DNA of 64,000 nt from Phycisphaeraceae bacterium (GTDB lineage: Bacteria; Planctomycetota; Phycisphaerae; Phycisphaerales; UBA1924): NCBI GenBank assembly GCA_019636515.1, contig JAHBXI010000002.1, positions 682,001 to 746,000 of the forward strand, read 5' to 3'. A program made the translations under genes and the position numbers. Below, in pieces: positions 35,241 to 45,046 of this stretch. Every line of letters begins with the position of its first letter. The stretch's first letter is position 1. A model generated the notes under the pieces. The model did no database searches. It saw nothing but the letters and a program-made list of their open reading frames with translations, and had not been told where the DNA came from.

Positions 35241-35360
35241 ACGCGCGCCGCGGGCTACCTTCGGAGGCGGCCCGTCCCCTGAAGCGGGGCGGCGAGCCTT
35301 CGCGGGTCGAAAGTCGGAACACGTCGGACACGCCGACCTCCCGGACGGGGTCGCCGTGGG

Positions 35361-35366
35361 TAGTCT
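35361..35366 (+). promoter_or_regulatory. -10-like hexamer of the 3178-residue gene
   Basis: TAGTCT, nine bases before the ATG at 35376. The GGAG at 35367-35370 could instead act as a ribosome site if transcription starts further upstream. Confidence 0.3.
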
Positions 35367-35375
35367 GGAGTCGCC

Positions 35376-38300
35376 ATGAAGAAGTCTCGTCGCTGGACGC
35401 TTCCCTCGATGCTCGGCCTTGACCGGATGTTCTCTTCACGCAAGGGGCGTTCCGAACAAGGGAGAGGCGCGGGTCGGCTGGCCCGTCGAGCGGGCGCCGC
35501 CAGGCCCGCGATGCTCGAGAACCTCGAGGTCCGCCGGCTGCTCTTTTCCCTCACGATCAGCGAGAGCGATATCGACCCGGTGACGGGGCTTGGCACCCAG
35601 GTGGCGTACTTCGGTTACGTCGCCCCCTACCTGCTCTCGCAGGCGGACATTGATGAGCGGGACCCCATCGAAGTCATCGAGAATTTCAACGATGAACTGA
35701 ACAACAACGTTCCCGCGGTCAACGTTCCCAACGGCACGGTCTTCCTGGGTTCCAACATCCGGACGCGTCACAACATGACGCCGCCGAATTCGTACCAGTT
35801 GATCCAGCCCGGGGCGCCGCAGGACCAGGAAAAACTCCTGCGGTTCCAGATCCAGTCCGGCCAGTTCTTCGAGTTCGCGGTGACCAACGGCCTGGGCGGA
35901 CTGCGGGCCTCCCAGTCGGTGACGTTCGATGTCGGCGCCGTGGCCCCCAGCACCTCCGGCTGGGATACGGACAACCTGGTCGTCCAGTTGATCTTCAATG
36001 ACGAGGTGGTGAGGACCTATACCGGGGAGACGCTGCGAGCGGCGAAGATCTCCGCGGGAGGGGCCCCTGGCGTGGGCACGTTCCGGTTCGAGGCCCCGCT
36101 CGATCCCGGTGCCTTTGACACGATCCGCATCGTCGCCGAGAGCGGCCCGAACGACACGTTCACCATCGACAACATGGTGATCCTGCAGCCCGCGGGGACG
36201 TTTTCGGGGGTGATCGCGCGGACGATCTACGGGGCGACGATCGCGATCTCCGGCCCGGTCGGGGCGACGGTCCAGATCCTGGACCTCTACGGGCGCGACA
36301 TGCGCCGGACGATCGCGCTGGGAATCCCGCAGGGTTCGCAGATCGCGCTGGTTGACCCCGCGGACAACGGGATCCCGGACTTCAACGACGGGATCGGCCG
36401 GATCGTGGTCTCGGGCGGTGACAGCCGCACGTCGATCTGGATGCACGGGGGGACGATCGAGGCTCTCTCGGGCCAGCCCGACCCGGAATTCGATTTCGTC
36501 GAGTTCGGGTTCGGCTACAAGAACGTGGAAGTGCTTGCCGGCCAACTGACGGTGTTCGAGCAGAGCGGCTTTGGCTACCACATCGACCTGACGCAGCCAC
36601 AACTTCCGCCACCCGACGGGTTGCCTCCGTCGGGCGGGTCGTTGATCATCGGTTCTCCCTGGGTCAGGCCCCAGAACGACTATCGCCCGGGGAGCCAGAG
36701 CCCCTTCGACCTTGTGCAGGTCTTCGGGACCGGCATTATCCGCATCACTCCCGGCAACCTGGACGTGATCGGCGGGTTCACGCGAGCGGACCAGGGCATC
36801 TTCGTCAACGGGTCCATCGGCCAGATCGCGATTCATGGTGTGATCCACGGGTCTTCACGCATCACGGGTTCGGCCGGGACGGTCAACGTCGGCCTCCAGT
36901 TGGGGTCGTTCACGGTTGACGGCGACGTCGGGTCGCTGATCATCGCGTCGGACGCCGGGCGCTGGACCCGCGACGACGGCTCCGCGACGCTGAACACGAA
37001 CAACCAGTTCACGTTCGGGCGTACGGTCGGGGATATCTCGGTCCTGGGCCGTTCGAGGACGCCGATCACGGTCGTCGGGGACACGGGGGACCCATCCGGT
37101 CGCCCGCCGCGCGACGTCTACACGTACAAGGAGCGTGAGTTTGTTCTTTCGGAGTCCGTGGCGACCTACGAGGTCGAGTTCTCGATGGAGGACAACCAGT
37201 TCTTCTATTCGTTCAACCCGTTCGGCGATCGCGTCACGTACGACATGATCAATTTCCTGCAGATGGGGTCCATCTTCGGGAACATGTACCTGCGCAACGA
37301 CTCGGTGATGAACGCCGAGTTCGTCGGCACGGCCTCGGGCGGGGTGCGCATCCAGGGCAGCCTCAGCGGCCGAGAGACGGTGGTCAACACCCAGGACGAC
37401 GACGCGGACGTCTATGCCTTCACGGCCGACGGGACTCAGGCGGTCAATCTGCAGGTCGCGACCCAGGGCGCGGTCTACCTGCGGATCGTTGACCAGGATG
37501 GCCGCACGCTCACGTCGATCCAGCAGCCGCGCGGGGCGAACAATACCTTCCGGTCCGAGCAGGTACTGACGTTTACCCCGCCGACGCCCGGGGTCTATTA
37601 CGCCGTGGTGGCCGACGGCAACGACCCGACCGACGCGGGGGTTGGCTCGTTCCTGTATTCACTGGTCATCACGGGGATGGCTCCCGTGACCATGGGCATG
37701 TTCCGTACGGGGGCCGGCTCCGATTCTTCGGTGACCCTCCTGGGCGGATCGATGGGGCAGGTCCGCATCGGCACGGCCTTTGTCAACGGCTCGGGCATCG
37801 AGGCCGCCGTTGGCTCGCTCCTGAACGGGCCTGGGGACTCCGCCGACGACCTGCAGCGGTGGACCGGCGGCACCATCACCGTCCCCGGCCACCTGTACAG
37901 CATCGTCGCCGGGTCGGACATCGAGGGCGGCATCACCTTCGACGGGTCGTCGATCAGCGTGTTCGTGGGCGGGAATTTCGGCTCGCTGCACACCGGGCAG
38001 TCCGCGATCGCCGGCCGCGGGACCCGACAGGGTGACATCATCGGTTTCTTCTCGATGCAGACGGGCGGTTCGATCGGCCTGATCGATGTTCGCGCGGGCA
38101 TCGGCAACAACTCGGACGCCGACACCGAACTGGCGATCGCCTCCAACCCCGGCGGCGTCCGGTTCACCACCGGCCGCGATCCCAACCTTCGCGGCGACAT
38201 CGGCATGATCCGGGTCGGCCGGCAAATCGCCGGAGATGCGCTCCGAGTCGACACGCCCCCCGGTTCGATCGTGGGCGCCCTGCTCGTCCAGCAGGACCAG

Positions 38301-41300
38301 GGCGACACCGGAGATACGCGCCAGGGCATGTACGGCGGGGACGTGGGGGCGATCCTGAACCTGGGCGCCGGATCGGATCTGCGCTTCTTCGACTCCCCTT
38401 TCATTGACCTGCGCGACACGGATAACTTCGAGACTCTTGTCTTTGAGAACCAGACCCTGCGTTTCACCGACGACGGCGGCGGCGACGTCGAGATCCGGGT
38501 GGTTGGCTCGACCACCGGCCGGTTTGCCGGGCGGATCATCACGCTGCCGATCGACGGTTCCCAGGGCGTGGCCGTGGGCCGCATCGAAGTGGACCTTTCC
38601 GGCGGGGCGTCGCTGCAGATCCGGGGCGTCGGCCCGGTCGGTTCGACCAACATCATCTCGATCGGCCGGATCATCATCACGGCGACCGGGCCGGGCTCGG
38701 GCGTGTCGGTCCTGGGCAACGTCGAGGTCGATGTCTTCCGCCTGACCTCGGCCGGGGCCCTGTCGTTCATCCGCAACGAGACGCCGCGCGGCGACCTGGT
38801 CGCCGTTGACGTCAACGGCATCGACAACCTGGTCATCCTGACGGGCGACCTGGGCCGCACGCAGGTGCCCGCCTGGGGACCGAGGCTGATCGGTCCGTTC
38901 CTGGGAATCGGCGGAACCGCCGGCCCGAACGTGACGTCCATCCCCCTGGACCCCGCCGTCATGTCGCCGGACTGGAACGGCGGCCTCTACCGCCAGATCA
39001 ACAACGACACGATCGTCTCCGGGGAGTCGTTCCTGGACGACATCGGATCCCCGTTTGATCCCTACCTCAACGGCATCATCGTCCGTAACGGGAGCATCCA
39101 GAACGTCGAGGTCGGCGGCGCGATCGGCGACGTGATCGTTCCCGCGGGGGACGTGGTGCGCGTCACCGCGAACTTCGACCGTATCACGCCGGCGGGCCGT
39201 TTCGACGGCATCGTGGGCACGATCTTCGGGCTGAGCGTTTTCCTGGTCGAGGTCGGGGACGGCCTGGCGGCCAACACCGGCGGGGCGCTCTCGTCCACGG
39301 GCGTCTTTGCGGTGGATGACATCATCCAGGTGTTCGCCGAGCGGATCCCCGGGGCGTTCATCTCCGGCCCGATCGTCGCCGCGAACAACGTGGCGGGAAA
39401 CACGCCGAACTTCATCGGCGGCATCGACGTCGTCCGGGTCAACAGCCAGGGCGGCAAGTACGACCGGACCTTCATCGGATCGATGCTCCTGGACTCGTTC
39501 TGGCAGTCGTTCTACGCCGACTCGGGCGCCTACCGCGGGACGATCAACCTGATCGACGGCCGCGACGCGGACCTTTTCGGATCGTTCATCCTCGCCAACA
39601 ACCTCACGACCATCCGGCTGACCAACGGGGCGTGGGACGCCACGGTTCTGAACGTCAGCAGCAACATCGGGACCATCACGGCGGCGGAATACCGCAACAC
39701 GACCCTGGTCGGCGGGTCGCTCGAGGTCCTGGCCAACCGCATCGGGGCGACCGGGGACGTCAACCTGATCACCACGTTCAGCAACACCGGTGACATGACC
39801 GACCTGGGGATTGATGTGGTCGGGGACGTGACCGGGAGCATCACGGCCCGGAACATGACCCGCGTCACCGTCGATGTCTCGGGGCAGTTGCGCCTGTTGA
39901 CCGTGACGCAGGACCTGCGTTCGAGCCGTGTGCAGGTTGGTTCGCTCCCGCGTATCTCGGCCGGGCGCAACATCCAGTCGTCGGAGATCTACGTCTCCGG
40001 CCTGCTGGGTGAGGCCAGCGCCGTGAACCGGATCTCCAACTCCACGATCTCGATGACCGGCCCGGACGGGTCCATCGACCGCATCACGTCAAGGGAGATC
40101 CTCCAGTCGGTGATCTCCGCTTCCGGGCCGATCAACACGGTCACGGCGACGGCGGGCGACCTCTCGGCGAGGATCACCACCACGACGGCGCGCGGCAACA
40201 TCACCCGGCTCTCCGCGACGCGAGACCTGGACGTCTCGACGGACGTGAGCGGGACGATCGTGAACATGTCGGCCGGTCGCCACGTGGGCAACCGCGCCAA
40301 CCCCGGCGTGATCGTGATCCGCGGGAACATGACCGACCTGACGGCCGGCGGCCAACTCTACTCGGACCTTCGCGTCGGCCAGAGCATCTCCGGGACCGTC
40401 TCGATCGGACGCGTCTCGACCGTTCCCGGGAACAACCAACTCGGCGCGGGATCGATCATCGCGTTCGGTTCGATCGCCCGGGTCAGCGTGCGGGGCGACT
40501 TTGCCGGGGACATCATCAGTTACTCGGGCGGCATCACGGACGTCTCGATCACCGACGGGTCGTTCCACCCGGGCCGCCGCATCGCCGCCTTCGACGGGGA
40601 TATCCGCCTGGTGACCGTGACCAACGGCGACCTGATGGGGAGCATCCACGCCGACTACATCCTGTGGCAGGTGAACATCATCGGATCGGCCGACGGGGTG
40701 TTCGGCAACATGGGGATCAACCCGTTCAAGTCGAGCAACGTCTCGTACGACTCGTTCCGCAACCAGTTGCCCGTGGGCATCGCCGCCACGGTCGGATTCG
40801 ACGGCCCGACGATCTCGGCGGGATGGAACGTCGGCATTCTCTACATCTCCAACGGCTCGATGTTCGAGACCAGCGTCATCGCGGGCCGCGCGATCGGCTA
40901 CATCACGGTCTTCGGGGAGATCGCCAACGACCCCTTCACGGCCGGGTACGGCTCGGTCATCGCCGCGGCCGATTCGATCTGGTCGGTCGGCACGTCGGGC
41001 CCGATCACCAACACCCGGATCATCGCCGGCGTGTTCAACTTCGGTTCCGACAACCGCCCGGGGGGACTGGGGACCGCGGCCGACGCGGTGAAGTCCGGGT
41101 GGATCAACCAGGTCTACGCCGGCGGCGGATCCATCAACATGTCGATCTCGGCCGGAATGCTCCCCGGATCCGACGGGATCTACAACACCTCCGACGACCT
41201 GGTGGCGTCGGGCCTGTCGGTCGTCAACAGCGTGGTGATCCCCTTGGGGATGCCGGTCGGCAACGTGACGGTCTACTCCGACTCGATCACCCCCGAGATC

Positions 41301-44300
41301 CTCTCCGACTCCCGGATCATCAGCGCGGGGTTCAATTTCCCGGTCGAAGAGGCGCAACTCTGGAACGGGTTCCAGCCGCTGGGGGTTCCCATCAGCGCGG
41401 CGGGCCTGGCCTTCACGCACGGATCCTCCACCGGGACCATGTACTTCAGCGGCCCGGGCAACGCGTACTGGAACCAGTCCCTGGGCCGGGTATGGCTGGT
41501 CAACTCGTCGTACACGTCGAACCTCACGGTCCTGGTGAACGGGGCCAACCCCACGCTGAACGACTTCGACGTGGTTTCAAACGACGACGCCTCGATCGGC
41601 TCGCTCTACATCGCGGCCGACCTCACGGGCAACAGCGACATCATCATCGACGCCTACGCCGTGTTCATCACCACGGGCAAGGTTTCGGGCAACGGCCGCT
41701 GGAGCATCGGCGCCGACGTCAACACCATCCAGACCAACGGGTGGGCGGGCGGGTCGTACGACTCCAAACTCACGTCGATCTTCAACGTCCTGGGCGACCT
41801 GGGAGACCCCGACTACGCTGTCCGCGGGGAGGCGAACATCGCCAGCCTGGCCTTCGGAAACGTGCTTGTCTCGGGGTTCAACAAGGCGCGGATCAGCGCC
41901 GACCGGGACCTCAACTACTTCGTCACCGGCGGCCTGGTGGACGGGGCGACCGTCCGAGCCGGATCCTCCATGATCCTCTTCCAGGCCGCGTCGGTTTCCA
42001 GGACGTGGCTGGGCGTCCGCGACACGATCTCCGAGATCAAGATCGCCGGCGAGGTCTTTGACACTTCCCTGATGGCCGGAGTCGACCTGGGCCGTGACGC
42101 CGAGTTCGGCGGCACGGGCCTCAACGCCGACAAGGTCAGCACCGGCTTCATCGGCACGGTCGCCATCGGCGGCAACTTCCGCGAATCCGACCTGGTCGCC
42201 GGGATCATCCGCGGCCCGGACGGGTTCTTCGGCACCGCCGACGACGGCCTGGCCGAGGGACGGGGAACGATCGGAAACGTCACCATCGCGGGATCCCAGA
42301 CCGGCAGCACACGCGCGAGCGAGTCGTACCGCATCGCCTCCACCGGAACGCTCGGGACGGTCACCATCGGGGGCAGCATCGCCGGCGGGGCCCGCGGCAA
42401 CTTCGCCGTCGAGCGCCTCGTTCTCGCCCCGCTGCCGTTCCAGGTCAAGGACCTCCAGACCCAGACGGTCAGCGGCGTCACCTCGGCCCGGCTGTTCTTC
42501 AACCAGCCGGCCAACTCGGCCTCGATCTCGCTGGCCTTGTCCATCTACGAATTGCGCAACGACGGGGCGACACTGATCCGTCTTGTCCAGAACGTGGATT
42601 ACACCCTTTCCTACGACGCCCGGCTCGACGCCGCGGTGGTCACCTTCGCCCGTGCTCTCACGCAGCGCAACTTGCCCCAGCAGGCGGGCGTCCCCGGCCC
42701 GGGGGTGTATCGCTTCGAACTCGACCAGTCACGCCTCCAGGCCAAACTGGTCCGCTCGACCCTCGACGGCGACGGGAACGGCCGCGCATCCCCCGGCGAC
42801 AACTACTCCCAGGACGATTTCGTCGGCGACGTCGGCGATCGCACGACCTCCAACCGCGTCACGACCGGCAACGTCACCGTGGACCTCTACGCGGCCGCGA
42901 ACCTGAGCCTCGTCATGGACGGCAACCGCGCGCCCGACGGCCTGCCGGATGTGAACCGGGTCTTCACCGTCCGCGGCTACCTGGGCGATCACCCGGACCA
43001 CGACTCCAACCTCTTCCGCTTCAGCGGGGATTCCGACCTGTACCGGATCACGCTCCAGGCGGGGCAGATCCTGCGTCTGGGCGGGCTCCAGGGGTCGGCT
43101 CGCGGAGCCACGACGCACGGCCTGTTCAACGCCGGCGGCGGCACGGTGACCCCGATCGAGACCGTCACGCTCCCGTCGGACGACCTTGTCTTCGACCGCA
43201 ACCCGGATCGTTCGTGGCTCGTCAAGCAGACGGGGACCTACTACATCGCCGTTTCCAACGGCGCTCCGCTGACCGGGTCCACGGTTTTCAACCCGAACCC
43301 CGTCCAGGGCGGGGTCGGCGATTACAGTTTCACGGTCGAGGTCTTCGACGACGGCGACACCGGCTTCAACGCCCCGACCACGTCGGGCAGCGGGGCCGAT
43401 ATCGGCAACGCGCCGGCCCCGATCGCCTTTGCCGGTCCCAACGGTGTGTTCAACAACGCGGGCGACCCGGCCAACGACGACCTCACCACGATCGTCGTCG
43501 GGGAGTACTCCTACACCCTCGACGCGGGCCCGGACGGCATCCGAGGCACGGCCGACGACCTGGTCTCGGGGACCAACTCGGACGGTTCCATCGTCGCCAC
43601 CCACTCGGGCACGGGCCGCCAGGTGGCGACCATCACGGCCTCGATCGGTCCCGCCGGGGCGTCGGGCCTTCCCGGCACCATCACCCCCGACGTGGACATC
43701 TTCAAGATCAACAGCGGCAACCCCATCGCCCCGGGGACCAGGATCAAGGTCACCGTCAAACTCGCCGACCTGGGCTCCGACCTGGGCAGCCGAAGCCAGG
43801 TCCCCCGCCTGGCGGCCACCACCGGGACCTTCATCCCGACCGACCTCCTGGGCGATGTCCAGTTCGGCATCTTCGACATCACCAATTCGTCGGCGACCGA
43901 CGACGGCGCTCTCATCCTGTCTCCCAGCGATTTCTCGCCCACGGCCTCCAGGCCGGGGGTCATCGCGTCGAGCAACAACGCCACCTACGGGTACGACTCC
44001 AACGGGGACTTCTTCGTTGAGTTCCTCGCCCCGACGTCGGTCACCGGGTCGGGTTCCGCCGCTCTGGCCGTGTACGTGCAGGGCGTGTACAACACGGACT
44101 ACCAGGTCGAGGTCGTCATCGACGGTTCCGGGACGATCAACCGGACGGTCCAGAACGTCCTGGTCGAGATCAACGGCGGGAGCATCAACTGGCTCCAGAC
44201 CTCCGGCCAGGTGACGCAACTGGCGCCGTTCAGCGCCCAGACCCTGGGCTTCAATGGGACGCTCGCCTCCGGCCAGCCCGTCCAGGAATACATCGTCCAG

Positions 44301-44912
44301 CGGGTGGTATCGAGCCTCCAGTCCACGTTCAACGCCGCGGGCCTGGCCGTCAATTTCTCCGCCAACCCCGCCGACTTCGAGTTCCAGCCCTACTCCACCG
44401 TGTACGTCACTTCCTCGAGCGATCCCATCTCGCTGGTGTTCGGGGACAACTTCCTGCCGGGCTTCTCCCTCACCGACCTTCTCTTCCCCGACCTGGTCGG
44501 CCTGTTCGTTGATCAGCCCTACGGCTACAGCCAGCGCGTCGACGTGATGAACGCCGACAAGAACGACGACGCCGTGGTGTTCATCCCGCCGATGGGGCTG
44601 CTTGGATTCTCCAACTCCCAGCAGGAAGTTGACCGGTTCGTGCAGTCCCTCGCCGCGGCCGTCGGGCGTCGCACCGGCGAACTGCTCGGCCTGCGGCTGA
44701 CGGACTCGTTCATCCCCGCGTCCGCCCAGACCACCTTCGACCTGCTGGCCTCGAATTCCGTCGCCGACCCCGAGGCCTTCTCGCGTTCGCTCGCGATCTT
44801 CGGCTCCCTCAGGCTGCTCTCGGGCGTCAGCGATTCCACCGTCAGCACGGACTTCTACCTCGGGAGCCAGTCCTCCCTGGGAATGCTGTCCAAGTTCGTC
44901 AGCCCGCGGTGA
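35376..44912 (+). CDS. giant exported LEPR-motif repeat protein
   Basis: A 3178-residue protein. The basic N-terminus (about 17 Lys/Arg in 45 residues) is followed by LENLEVRRLLFSLTISESDI (residues 48-67), which matches the LEPR-XLL type motif of planctomycete surface proteins. The bulk (about 250-2350) is a long run of short beta-strand repeats of the type IGSIxVxGSI, probably a beta-helix. Two segments resemble bacterial pre-peptidase (PPC) domains: about 675-770 (DADVYAFTADGTQAVNLQVA) and about 2540-2660 (DSNLFRFSGDSDLYRITLQA). The final 230 residues look like a degenerate zinc-peptidase domain. Asp/Asn/Gly/Thr-rich and nearly Cys-free, it is likely a secreted or surface structure. GGAG five bases before the ATG and a strong terminator mark a single-gene unit. 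Confidence 0.9.
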   Translation: MKKSRRWTLPSMLGLDRMFSSRKGRSEQGRGAGRLARRAGAARPAMLENLEVRRLLFSLTISESDIDPVTGLGTQVAYFGYVAPYLLSQADIDERDPIEVIENFNDELNNNVPAVNVPNGTVFLGSNIRTRHNMTPPNSYQLIQPGAPQDQEKLLRFQIQSGQFFEFAVTNGLGGLRASQSVTFDVGAVAPSTSGWDTDNLVVQLIFNDEVVRTYTGETLRAAKISAGGAPGVGTFRFEAPLDPGAFDTIRIVAESGPNDTFTIDNMVILQPAGTFSGVIARTIYGATIAISGPVGATVQILDLYGRDMRRTIALGIPQGSQIALVDPADNGIPDFNDGIGRIVVSGGDSRTSIWMHGGTIEALSGQPDPEFDFVEFGFGYKNVEVLAGQLTVFEQSGFGYHIDLTQPQLPPPDGLPPSGGSLIIGSPWVRPQNDYRPGSQSPFDLVQVFGTGIIRITPGNLDVIGGFTRADQGIFVNGSIGQIAIHGVIHGSSRITGSAGTVNVGLQLGSFTVDGDVGSLIIASDAGRWTRDDGSATLNTNNQFTFGRTVGDISVLGRSRTPITVVGDTGDPSGRPPRDVYTYKEREFVLSESVATYEVEFSMEDNQFFYSFNPFGDRVTYDMINFLQMGSIFGNMYLRNDSVMNAEFVGTASGGVRIQGSLSGRETVVNTQDDDADVYAFTADGTQAVNLQVATQGAVYLRIVDQDGRTLTSIQQPRGANNTFRSEQVLTFTPPTPGVYYAVVADGNDPTDAGVGSFLYSLVITGMAPVTMGMFRTGAGSDSSVTLLGGSMGQVRIGTAFVNGSGIEAAVGSLLNGPGDSADDLQRWTGGTITVPGHLYSIVAGSDIEGGITFDGSSISVFVGGNFGSLHTGQSAIAGRGTRQGDIIGFFSMQTGGSIGLIDVRAGIGNNSDADTELAIASNPGGVRFTTGRDPNLRGDIGMIRVGRQIAGDALRVDTPPGSIVGALLVQQDQGDTGDTRQGMYGGDVGAILNLGAGSDLRFFDSPFIDLRDTDNFETLVFENQTLRFTDDGGGDVEIRVVGSTTGRFAGRIITLPIDGSQGVAVGRIEVDLSGGASLQIRGVGPVGSTNIISIGRIIITATGPGSGVSVLGNVEVDVFRLTSAGALSFIRNETPRGDLVAVDVNGIDNLVILTGDLGRTQVPAWGPRLIGPFLGIGGTAGPNVTSIPLDPAVMSPDWNGGLYRQINNDTIVSGESFLDDIGSPFDPYLNGIIVRNGSIQNVEVGGAIGDVIVPAGDVVRVTANFDRITPAGRFDGIVGTIFGLSVFLVEVGDGLAANTGGALSSTGVFAVDDIIQVFAERIPGAFISGPIVAANNVAGNTPNFIGGIDVVRVNSQGGKYDRTFIGSMLLDSFWQSFYADSGAYRGTINLIDGRDADLFGSFILANNLTTIRLTNGAWDATVLNVSSNIGTITAAEYRNTTLVGGSLEVLANRIGATGDVNLITTFSNTGDMTDLGIDVVGDVTGSITARNMTRVTVDVSGQLRLLTVTQDLRSSRVQVGSLPRISAGRNIQSSEIYVSGLLGEASAVNRISNSTISMTGPDGSIDRITSREILQSVISASGPINTVTATAGDLSARITTTTARGNITRLSATRDLDVSTDVSGTIVNMSAGRHVGNRANPGVIVIRGNMTDLTAGGQLYSDLRVGQSISGTVSIGRVSTVPGNNQLGAGSIIAFGSIARVSVRGDFAGDIISYSGGITDVSITDGSFHPGRRIAAFDGDIRLVTVTNGDLMGSIHADYILWQVNIIGSADGVFGNMGINPFKSSNVSYDSFRNQLPVGIAATVGFDGPTISAGWNVGILYISNGSMFETSVIAGRAIGYITVFGEIANDPFTAGYGSVIAAADSIWSVGTSGPITNTRIIAGVFNFGSDNRPGGLGTAADAVKSGWINQVYAGGGSINMSISAGMLPGSDGIYNTSDDLVASGLSVVNSVVIPLGMPVGNVTVYSDSITPEILSDSRIISAGFNFPVEEAQLWNGFQPLGVPISAAGLAFTHGSSTGTMYFSGPGNAYWNQSLGRVWLVNSSYTSNLTVLVNGANPTLNDFDVVSNDDASIGSLYIAADLTGNSDIIIDAYAVFITTGKVSGNGRWSIGADVNTIQTNGWAGGSYDSKLTSIFNVLGDLGDPDYAVRGEANIASLAFGNVLVSGFNKARISADRDLNYFVTGGLVDGATVRAGSSMILFQAASVSRTWLGVRDTISEIKIAGEVFDTSLMAGVDLGRDAEFGGTGLNADKVSTGFIGTVAIGGNFRESDLVAGIIRGPDGFFGTADDGLAEGRGTIGNVTIAGSQTGSTRASESYRIASTGTLGTVTIGGSIAGGARGNFAVERLVLAPLPFQVKDLQTQTVSGVTSARLFFNQPANSASISLALSIYELRNDGATLIRLVQNVDYTLSYDARLDAAVVTFARALTQRNLPQQAGVPGPGVYRFELDQSRLQAKLVRSTLDGDGNGRASPGDNYSQDDFVGDVGDRTTSNRVTTGNVTVDLYAAANLSLVMDGNRAPDGLPDVNRVFTVRGYLGDHPDHDSNLFRFSGDSDLYRITLQAGQILRLGGLQGSARGATTHGLFNAGGGTVTPIETVTLPSDDLVFDRNPDRSWLVKQTGTYYIAVSNGAPLTGSTVFNPNPVQGGVGDYSFTVEVFDDGDTGFNAPTTSGSGADIGNAPAPIAFAGPNGVFNNAGDPANDDLTTIVVGEYSYTLDAGPDGIRGTADDLVSGTNSDGSIVATHSGTGRQVATITASIGPAGASGLPGTITPDVDIFKINSGNPIAPGTRIKVTVKLADLGSDLGSRSQVPRLAATTGTFIPTDLLGDVQFGIFDITNSSATDDGALILSPSDFSPTASRPGVIASSNNATYGYDSNGDFFVEFLAPTSVTGSGSAALAVYVQGVYNTDYQVEVVIDGSGTINRTVQNVLVEINGGSINWLQTSGQVTQLAPFSAQTLGFNGTLASGQPVQEYIVQRVVSSLQSTFNAAGLAVNFSANPADFEFQPYSTVYVTSSSDPISLVFGDNFLPGFSLTDLLFPDLVGLFVDQPYGYSQRVDVMNADKNDDAVVFIPPMGLLGFSNSQQEVDRFVQSLAAAVGRRTGELLGLRLTDSFIPASAQTTFDLLASNSVADPEAFSRSLAIFGSLRLLSGVSDSTVSTDFYLGSQSSLGMLSKFVSPR

Positions 44913-44974
44913 TTCGCCGAGGCGGCGAACGGCGCTTGGCGTCCGCATGCCATCACGCGATTCCATGACAATGA

Positions 44975-45000
44975 CGGGCCGCCCGAGCGGCCCGTTTTTT
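44975..45000 (+). terminator. terminator after the giant gene
   Basis: Perfect 8-base stem CGGGCCGC/GCGGCCCG with loop CCGA (44975-44994) followed by six T residues. Confidence 0.92.
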
Positions 45001-45046
45001 CATGCGCTTCCCGCGGCGCCCTTCGCCCCGGCCCTTCATCCCGGGA

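Larger units (their letters stand above)
34465..35375. other. 911-base gene-free region
   Basis: No frame here looks coding: the open frames are Arg/Ser/Pro-rich shadows without conserved segments. Content seen: a 22-base tandem duplication at 34679, a promoter-like pair at 34920, and a chain of stem-loops from 34958 to about 35240 leading to the start of the 3178-residue gene. Confidence 0.6.

Noticed and set aside
34920..35375. RNase P RNA, tmRNA or SRP RNA
   Set aside because: The conserved cores (GAGGAAAGTCC and ACAGAAA for RNase P, a T-loop and CCA end for tmRNA, GGTCCGGAAGGAAGCAGC for SRP RNA) are absent.
34858..35439. Minus-strand frame of 193 residues before the giant gene
   Set aside because: Low-complexity Arg/Ser/Pro sequence with no conserved segment or ribosome site, across a region that folds as stem-loops.
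42729..44966. 745-residue minus-strand frame opposite the giant gene
   Set aside because: Antisense shadow with typical Asp/Arg/Val composition and no domain.
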